Assembly: GCA_963575745.1 (NCBI GenBank)
Contig: CAUYUJ010004553.1
Location: 1-64,000 of the forward strand
From: Prorocentrum cordatum
Lineage: Eukaryota; Sar; Dinophyceae; Prorocentrales; Prorocentraceae
Reading direction: 5' to 3'
DNA: 64,000 nucleotides
Shown: positions 57,701-64,000 of the stretch, one piece after another
Numbering within the stretch: position 1 is the first letter of the stretch
How the letters are laid out: each line of letters starts with the position of its first letter
Translations under genes and position numbers: made by a program
Notes under the pieces: generated by a model
Database searches by the model: none
Told to the model about the DNA's origin: nothing
What the model saw: only the letters and a program-made list of their open reading frames with translations

Positions 57701-59772
57701 AGCGGTGACAGCAACGGCAATATAGACGCTGAGGCACGATTCTGGCACACGGGGGGACAGGGAGGTCAGCAGCAGCACTAGCATGTCAGAGAGTGATGGG
57801 CGCGGGCAGGTGAACGACGACATCGTGATCAGCGACGCGGAGGACGAGGACGTGAGCGAGGCCGAGTTGCATGAGTACCTGCAGATGTCCCTCATGGAGG
57901 AGGGGTATCCTCAGCGCTCCCCCCTTGCCTCTTATGTTGTCGTCCTCCTTCTCATCCTCACCCTCTGGGCATCAAACGCTATGTCATCATCCTTCTCCCC
58001 CTCATTCTCCTCCTCCTCCTCCTCCTCCTCCTCCTCCTCCTCCTCCTCCCCCTCTTCCTCCTCCTCGAGGATCCGTCTCCCTCGTCCTTGTCCTTGCTCC
58101 TCATCCCTCATCCTCCAACTCGAGGATCCTCATCCTCCTCCGCGTCGAGCCTCATCCCTCATCCTCAGTCTCCTGCTTCTCGGCAAAACGTAGGCTCGGA
58201 TGCGACGCCCGTCAACGGATCCATTCGACCCCCCTTGTGAATGGGTAGTCGGTTCTTATGCGCATGATGATCACTCTATATATATATATATATATATATA
58301 TAGTCCCGTATACGGTGCTCCGCCCTCCCCACCCGAAGGAGGAGTACGACCAAGACGTTCCACACACGCTGATCGACAAACATTCGGGAAACTACATCGA
58401 ATTGGATCAGTTGGCGGAGTCTCACTCGTCTTCCCGCCAGGATGAGTCCCAGACAGAAGGCGTGGCGCCACTGGAGGATGACGACGATGATCAGAGTGCT
58501 CCAGCGACGGCGGCGACTCCTCCGAGCCCAGCCGCCCCTCCGACCCCAAAGCAGGCAGCGACTCCTCCGACTCCAAAGCAGGCAGCGACACCTCCGACTC
58601 CAAAGCAGGCAGCTCCGACCCCAAAGCAGGCAGCCCCGAGTCCAGAGCCAGCCCCAACCCCAGCTCCTGCAGCCCCGAGTCCAGCTCCTGCAGCCCCGAG
58701 TCCAGCTCCTGCAGCCCCGAGTCCAGAGCCAGCCTCGAGTCAAGCTCCTGCAGCCCCGAGTGCATCTAGTGCGGAGCGGCTGCCGTTCTACAAGAGCTTG
58801 CTCGGCTTGGGCAGCAGCACAAAGAAGAAGAAGAAGAAGCAGAAGAAAGAGCAGAAGAAGAAGTCCATCAAGGAGGAGAACCCAGCAGCAGCAGCACCAC
58901 CAGCAGCAGCAGAGGCCTTGCCAGTGCCGCCCACTCCACCGTCGTGGCTGGACGAGGAGGCTGGGGCTAAAGAGGCCAACTCGAAGAAGAGGAAAGCTGC
59001 GGGCCAGGCGAAACCAAAGGCAAAAGCAAAGGCTGCTGCTGCGGGCCAGGCGAAACCAAAGGCGAACGCTGCGGGCCAGGCGAAACCAAAGGCGAAAGCA
59101 AAGGCGGCTGCGGGCCAGGCGAAGGCGGCTGCGGGCAAGGCGAAAGCAAAGCCAGAGGAGCCCGCGGTCGCAGCAGAGGACGACTCCTTCTACGAGGACC
59201 AGGAAGAGGAGGAGCGCGAGGAGGAGGAGGAGGAGGCGGAGCAGCAACCTGGTGACGAACCCGTGGACGGCGAGACGGCGGCGGAGGCGACCGAGGAGGC
59301 AGCCGTGGAGGCGCCCGAAGACGACGTGGTGATCGAGGTGGCGGAGGAGGCGGAGGAGGAGGAGAAGGAGGAGGGCATTTTGCCCCACATCGACGACGCG
59401 CCTGGCAGCACGAGCATGGAGTTTGACTTCCAGGGTGAGACCTGGACCAGCAGTCAGCGCCACAGGAACACCGAGGGCTTCACTGGCATCGTGGTGAAGA
59501 AAAAGGGCACCAGCGGAAACGGCAACCAGATCACGCAGCTGCGCGACAACATGTGGAGCGACAACGACAAGAAGAGGCTGGGCTGCGCGGACGACAGGGA
59601 GATGAGCAAGACCGTCGGCAACTACGTGGTCACCCGCGTCGCTCAGACATCTTCGACTACCAGGGAGGAGGGCCAGAAGGCCAGGAAGGATGCCATGGAG
59701 TTCCTGGGCGTCGGATCTGGTGGACGGGGTGGGAGCGCCCGAGACGGAGGAAGTAGGAGAGAGCGAGGATGA
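54732..59772 (+). CDS. gene P: uncharacterised split gene, paralog of gene M
   Basis: Inferred exons: 54,732-54,827 (ATG, 32 codons, TAKVAAEDIAQ, ends CAG|GC), 55,133-55,172 (VLLNYAES, ends CAG|GC), 55,939-56,012 (IPEFNYSQMDFKDRSK, ends ATG|GC), 56,405-56,488 (84 nt, KRYSQKTMAERGG, ends GGG|GA), 57,028-57,181 (YVNGWREAHGRKPQT ... MSRRRARDMLK, ends G|GT), about 57,792-57,899 (DIVISDAEDEDVSEAELHEY) and about 58,339-59,772. Phases of the first five match gene M exactly; its exon 5 equals M exons 5+6 plus two codons. A further exon may lie near 57,600-57,665. Product family unknown; charged, disordered and probably nuclear, judging from composition only. Confidence 0.72.
55026..55078. repeat. (TCC)n run in gene P intron 1
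   Basis: Pure TCC repeat, with further TCC-rich DNA from 54,895. Confidence 0.9.
55395..55900. repeat. GAT/GAC/GAG trinucleotide tract in gene P intron 2
   Basis: 500 bases of GATGATGAT, GATGAGGAT and GGAGGAGGA. It produces a 318-codon poly-Asp/Glu frame whose last ~25 residues (from 55,939) are the real exon 3. Confidence 0.85.
56640..57015. repeat. GAT run and GA-rich tract in gene P intron 4
   Basis: (GAT)n at 56,645-56,705, then GAGAGAGCGAGAGAG from about 56,800 to 57,015, ending next to the exon 5 acceptor (CTCCGAG). Confidence 0.85.
57998..58075. repeat. (TCC)n run in the last intron of gene P
   Basis: TCCTCC run followed by a (TA)n run at 58,277-58,302 just before the terminal exon. 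Confidence 0.85.
58339..59772 (+). CDS. gene P terminal exon: Pro/Ala repeats, AK repeats, acidic tract, conserved C-terminal block
   Basis: Starts after AAG at 58,336-58,338 with EEYDQDVPHTLIDKHSGNY; the frame is also open upstream to 58,258. It then has (T)PKQAATP and PSPAPAAP repeats (58,540-58,760), PFYKSLLGLG, a Lys run, TPPSWLDEEAG, four (A)GQAKPKAKA repeats resembling a histone-H1-like tail (59,000-59,150), a Glu-rich tract, then MEFDFQGETWTSSQRHR and TQLRDNMWSDNDKKRLG near the end. Gene M shows the same order of segments. At the very end the frame gives GVGSGGRGGSARDGG; the frame one base over reads SDLVDGVGAPETEEVGES then EDEDD and stop at 59,780, which looks more like a natural acidic tail, so a one-base error near 59,700-59,710 is possible. 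Confidence 0.75.
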   Translation, partial: EEYDQDVPHTLIDKHSGNYIELDQLAESHSSSRQDESQTEGVAPLEDDDDDQSAPATAATPPSPAAPPTPKQAATPPTPKQAATPPTPKQAAPTPKQAAPSPEPAPTPAPAAPSPAPAAPSPAPAAPSPEPASSQAPAAPSASSAERLPFYKSLLGLGSSTKKKKKKQKKEQKKKSIKEENPAAAAPPAAAEALPVPPTPPSWLDEEAGAKEANSKKRKAAGQAKPKAKAKAAAAGQAKPKANAAGQAKPKAKAKAAAGQAKAAAGKAKAKPEEPAVAAEDDSFYEDQEEEEREEEEEEAEQQPGDEPVDGETAAEATEEAAVEAPEDDVVIEVAEEAEEEEKEEGILPHIDDAPGSTSMEFDFQGETWTSSQRHRNTEGFTGIVVKKKGTSGNGNQITQLRDNMWSDNDKKRLGCADDREMSKTVGNYVVTRVAQTSSTTREEGQKARKDAMEFLGVGSGGRGGSARDGGSRRERG

Positions 59773-59780
59773 GGACGACT

Positions 59781-60254
59781 AAGAGGATGAGCACGTGGAC
59801 TGGGCTAGAGCACGAGGAGAGAGGAGGGAGGGAGAGAGGAGCCTGACGAGGAACACATGGAGAGAGGAGGGAGACGGAACACAGAGGAGGATCAGGAGGA
59901 GAAAGAGGGGAGGAGGAGCGCGAGCATGGAGGAGAAGAGCGAATGGTGTCGACGAGCCCGCCTAAGTGGGGAGGCGCTTGATGATCGCGAAGTTTCTGAA
60001 GATATGATGTACACATGGGCACGCATACGGCGGGAGGGGGTGCGCAGTCAGGGTAGACAGCCAGCGGTACGAAGGTAAGGGAGACCATGCATAGGATCCA
60101 TCATTCCTGGTGTAGCCCACCTCCCTCTCCCTATCCTTATCCTCCCGCCCCGCGCACTATCCCTCTCTATATCCGTTTTCTCCGTATCCATATCCCTCAA
60201 CTCCCTCTCCTTATCCCGATCCGTATCTTCACCTCACCCTTGCCATCCCCTCAG
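59781..60254. other. 3' flank of gene P; no gene recognised
   Basis: GAGGAGGGAG-rich to about 59,940, then CCTATCC/CTCTCC-rich. Nothing coding is supported. Confidence 0.45.
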
Positions 60255-60349
60255 CGCTGCCTGGGGAGGCGTGCTGTCTCGAAGCTGATTTTCGACGAGC
60301 TGCAGCGTCCTCAGCATCGACGTTGGTCCGAGGATTGGCTCGGGGCGCG
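60255..60349 (+). CDS. isolated exon candidate
   Basis: A 95-nt segment between CCCCTCAG and GTGAGG with a GC-ending open frame, LGRRAVSKLIFDELQRP then RRWSEDWLGA. The two flanking splice sites are among the best in the window. A possible later coding end is at about 61,011-61,095 (MRELRAIENMRRWHWEAE, stop TAG), but the phases do not join directly, so at least one exon is missing or the grouping is wrong. Family unknown. Confidence 0.4.
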
Positions 60350-61860
60350 GTGAGGAAGATGACTCAATATGATTCGGGGAAGGGATGCGGTAACAGATGA
60401 GGGGGGGGGCGCGAAGGATTGAGCAGGGACCGACCGTCCCGACATTACTACAGGCCTACCACCACTGAATGTTCTTAGAACCCCAAAAAGTTCGAAATAC
60501 AACAACGATGTCCTCAGAACATGTTTCCGATCGATGTGTTAAAACAAGACAGTCCCAGCAAGAACTGCTCCACGAGCATTTCGTGGCAACCACAAAAGGT
60601 TATGATAGCATTGTTTGGTAGGCTGGGCGCGCTAGGGCGCTTCGCCACTGCTTGAAGGGAACGCACGGGGGCACAAGAAGACATGCCAGAGGAATGAGAG
60701 GGTGGGAGGGGGGTGCGAGGAGGAGGGGGAGGAGGAAGAGGATGAGGAGGATGAGGAGGAGGAGGGTGATGAGCAGGAGGAGGAACATGGATCAAGCAGG
60801 TCGTCGTCGGTATCGTTTTCGTCGTCGTTGCTGTCTCGATTGGTCGTCGAATCGATTCGTAATGTGCGGTCGTGGGTATCGATCGTTTCTCGTCGTCTGT
60901 GTCGTCAGTATGGGCACCGTCGCGACTGTGCCTCCTTACGCTCCTGTGCGTTTTACTTGGCGAGGGAGGTAATACGTTGAGCTACGGCATCGGCGCCCTC
61001 GCCATCAATGATGCATAAGAGGAGGGGATGCGGGAGCTGCGGGCAATTGAGAACATGAGAAGATGGCATTGGGAAGCGGAAGATAAGGATGAGTAGGAGC
61101 AGGGAGAGGGGGCGAGGGGCCGCACAAGACGATGAGACCCGAGGAGGAAGGAGTAGGAGAAAGAGAACATGATATTCATCGATAACGGAGGGAACTCAAG
61201 GGAGGTGAGCAGCCAGCCAGCGCTTCGACCTGGCGGACGGCTGCAACGACCCTCACGCAGGGAAACAGCCATAGCGGGGGCGTGCGGTCGTCCCAGCACT
61301 CGTCTCATCCCCTCCTCGACTCTCAAGCCCTCGTCCCAGCCCTTATGTCAGCCCCTCCGCGGGACCGTCTGCTCTCCGCGCGCAGCCCCATCCGACCCCC
61401 TGGTGACCGACGGTCTGCGCGCAGCCTGCGCGCGGGGCCGTCGGCTGCATGGGGGGCACGGTGGAGCCGACGACCCCGCGCGCAGTCCCAACGCTGACGT
61501 CGGCTGGGACTGTGCGCGGGGCCGTCAACTCTCACGTGGGCACCGTCGGCTGGGGCTGCGCGCGTATCCCAACCCTCATACATATGAACCACGAACCCTC
61601 ATCCGTGTCCTAATCCTACTCCTCATGTTCCATGTGATTCGGTGCCAGTTTAAGGTTCGAGGGCCCAGAGGCTGGGCGCAGGCTTCCCCCCTTTCCGCCG
61701 AAAGACTCGCGCTCACCGACGCCAGTTTGCAGCAGGCGAATAGGGAGTTGCCAGTTTGCAGCAGGCGAATAGAATGACATGGTGAATGTTGATTTGCCAT
61801 GCGCTGTCAGGGGCTATCGGGATCCACGCGTGTGTGCTTGAAGCGCAGGTGAGACGATGA
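60350..61860. other. no resolved gene; short repeats
   Basis: GGAGGAGGA run at 60,715-60,785. 61,375-61,570 holds imperfect GGGGCCGTCGGCTG / GCGCGCAGCC repeats. TTTGCAGCAGGCGAATAG occurs twice at 61,722-61,770 (and again at 63,929). Some stretches are protein-like, but no gene model can be supported. Confidence 0.4.
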
Positions 61861-61869
61861 TAGGATGGC

Positions 61870-62115
61870 GGAGTGGATGAGGAGGAGGAGGAGGAGTAGG
61901 AGGAGGAGGAGGCGGAGGAGGAGGAGGGGGGGATGAGGGGGATGAGGGGGATGATGATGATGCTGATGATGCTGATAATGATGATGATGCTGCGCTGCTG
62001 CTGCTGATGCTGATGATGATGATGATGCTGATGATGATGATGATGCTGATGATGATGATGATGGTGATGAGGAGGAGGATGAGGAGGAGGAGGCTGAGGA
62101 AGATGAGGAATGCGA
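61870..62115. repeat. GGA then GAT trinucleotide tracts
   Basis: GAGGAGGAG followed by GATGATGCTGATGATGATGA. Pure low complexity. Confidence 0.9.
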
Positions 62116-62632
62116 GGCTGGCTGGAGAATAGCGTCAGTTGTATCTCACGGCGCCTGCTGACTCATCTGGGACACCCTCGCTTTAAACACCGCCCGTTCA
62201 TCGTGTGACCCCTTTTATATGGGCCCCCGTGGGGCCCGAAGCTAAACCCATAGAGATGCGATGTAAACCTTCGGGGGGCCGAAAAGAAACCAACAACTCC
62301 AATGGGACAATCGCCCCCTAGTGGTGGTGTCGGCTTGTTGGATGAGCGGGTTGGCGTCGCAAGGGGGGCCCAGACGAACCAGCGCAAGTAGCGATAGTCA
62401 GGGCGAGACTCGGGGGGGGGGGTCGAGGAAGAGAAGGTGCGAGGGGACGACAGCAACGACGCCGACGCGCAGCGACCGACTGGACGACGCAACAACGACA
62501 ACAAACGGCCACGCGCAACGACCGCGGTGCGGGCAAACAACCACGACAACGAAGATAACGACGATAACGACGACGGTGGTGACGACCACGACGCCGACGA
62601 CGACCGCGACGACGCGAACCACGATCATGACC

Positions 62633-62665
<33 letters not shown>

Positions 62666-63045
62666 CCCACCAACGGCCACGACGACGACCACGACGACGA
62701 CGACGATCGGGGCGAGACCAGAAGAGAAGGACAGCACCCGCCCCCCCTCCCCCCCCCCCTCCCCCCATGGCCCGCCGAGGTGCTGGCCAGGCGCGATATC
62801 GCCAACGCTGCGTACAAGATCAGGGCCGCACGCCTTTCTTACAGTACTGACTGCGGAAGCAAAGGCGCACTTTGGCTGCGCAGGGCTGCGCCCGCCCCTC
62901 GACCCCCCCACCCCCCATATTGATCGTTGCGTGGTGTGTGTGGCGTCGGTGGGGTTGATCTGGGTGGTTAGGCGTTTCGGGTGCAGCCCTGCGCGCCATG
63001 GCGGAACCCCTGGAACCCGAAGGGTTGCCCAAGCTGCTGCCCGAT
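62116..63045. other. no gene recognised; ACG-rich tract
   Basis: GACGACGAC/ACGACG-rich from about 62,540 to 62,715, and a C-run near 62,740-62,765. Long frames on both strands are composition artefacts. Confidence 0.5.
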
Positions 63046-63765
63046 GGGGTTCATGGAATCCGAATCATGGAATTCATGGAATTCGAATGGCTTTCATTTC
63101 ATGGAATTCATGGAATCATGGAATTCGAATGGTTTCGGAATTCATGGAATTCATGGAATTCACGGAATTCCCATAATGGAATTTCATGGAATTCATGGAA
63201 TTCGAATGGTTTCATCATGGAATTCATGGAATTCATGGAATTCATGGAATTCGAATGGCTTTCATAATGGAATTCATGGAATTCATGGAATTCATGGAAT
63301 TCCCATAATTTACGGAATTCATGGAATTCATGGAATTCATGGAATTCGGAATTCATGGAATTCGCATCATAATGGAATTTCATGGAATTCATGGAATTCG
63401 AATTCATGGAATTCACGGAATTCATAATGGAATTTCATGGAATTCATGGAATTCATGGAATTCATGGAATTCATGGAATTCACGGAATTTCATGGAATTC
63501 ATGGAATTCATGGAATTCATGGAATTCATGGTTTCGAATGGAATTCATGGATTTCACATAATGGAATTTCATGGAATTCATGGAATTCGAATGGTTTCAT
63601 CATGGAATTCACGGAATTCATGGAATTCATGGAATTCACGGAATTCATGGAATTCCAACGGTTTCCTAATGGAATTCACGGAATTCATGGAATTCGCGGA
63701 ATTCACGGAATTCATGGAATCCCGATGGTTCCGCAACGGAATTTCATGGAATCCGAATGGTCGTT
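63046..63765. repeat. 9-bp GAATTCATG satellite
   Basis: About 75 near-perfect 9-base units GAATTCATG with variants GAATTCACG, GAATTCGAATGG and TTTCATAATG. Because the period is a multiple of three and the unit lacks in-frame stops, five or six reading frames stay open (MEFMEF, GIHGIHG, NSWNSW, EFHEFHEFH). These frames are not genes. Confidence 0.96.
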
Positions 63766-64000
63766 CCCCCTGCGCCCCCGAGCTAAGTGCGGGCGTGGGC
63801 GACGGGGCCGAAGTGCAATCGCGGGGGGAATGGGGGGGGGGGGGAATTGGCGCATGGGGGGGCGGGCGCTGTCCATGCTGGCGACGTGGAAGTGTTGGCG
63901 CGCTTGCGCGCGCCGCAGTACTGCTGCGTTTGCAGCAGGCGAATAGGTCCTGGCGTGCATCTATATATACATATACACGAGCCAGAAAAAAAAACGACGA
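63766..64000. other. window end, no gene recognised
   Basis: GC-rich with a G-run at 63,822-63,845, a third TTTGCAGCAGGCGAATAG (63,929-63,946) and a TATATACATATAC stretch. Confidence 0.5.

Noticed and set aside
57556-57750. Minus-strand stretch LFVRKKCEYITRMVRDCRN near 57.6 kb
   Set aside because: The same bases read equally well in two plus-strand frames within gene P; without transcripts no frame can be preferred.
62437-62850. Asp/Asn-rich frame of 137 codons
   Set aside because: Derived from ACG/GAC trinucleotide repeats; overlapping frames are open on both strands.

Overview
The window reads as nuclear DNA of a dinoflagellate, probably one with a large genome. The evidence is high GC with GC-ending codons, exons that fit together only with GC and GA 5' splice sites as well as GT, K/A/P-rich and acidic proteins of dinoflagellate style, a very large tyrosine-recombinase retroelement with methyltransferase-like modules, and huge amounts of tandem and foldback repeat. 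I see no operons, no bacterial features, no CRISPR array, and no rRNA or tRNA gene.

Layout. 1-7,025 is copy A of a ~7 kb segmental duplication; copy B lies at 21,824-28,682. Each copy holds ~145-bp satellite units, a hairpin cluster, a CACCACATAG array, a GGGCCCCAAG-rich block and (GAC)n/(TCC)n microsatellites. 7,026-9,400 is low complexity with two foldbacks. 9,400-15,407 carries minus-strand split genes: a short gene or gene end near 9.4-10.2 kb, and an eight-exon gene (gene M) at 11,177-15,407. 16.1-17.6 kb and 19.8-20.8 kb are two further satellite families. Between them is an apparently intronless gene joining a SWIM zinc finger to a degenerate phospholipase-D-like domain (17,894-18,838). 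21.07-32.3 kb is mostly ~145-bp satellite interrupted by duplication copy B. 32.3-39.0 kb is repeats and unassigned DNA. 39,014-52,505 is a giant, broken DIRS-like (tyrosine recombinase) retroelement. 52.5-53.4 kb is repeat. 53.9-59.8 kb carries plus-strand split genes, including gene P, a paralog of gene M. 60-64 kb holds scattered exon candidates, microsatellites and a 9-bp GAATTCATG satellite.

Main result. Gene M (minus strand) and gene P (plus strand) are two diverged copies of one intron-rich gene family that I do not recognise. Their exons match in order, phase and largely in size. Non-canonical donors (CAG|GC after exon 1, GGG|GA after exon 4) sit at homologous positions, one intron is present only in M, and both proteins end in the same sequence of Lys-rich, Ala/Pro-rich, acidic and TQL...W-D-D-type segments.

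The second theme is a superfamily of satellites. At least three, perhaps four, unrelated-looking tandem families share one architecture: an ATTGT-G/C-GACAAT foldback around an alternating (CG)n run, with a 145-165 bp period. All exon boundaries are inferred by eye from reading frame, splice dinucleotides and comparison between the paralogs; no transcript data were available.
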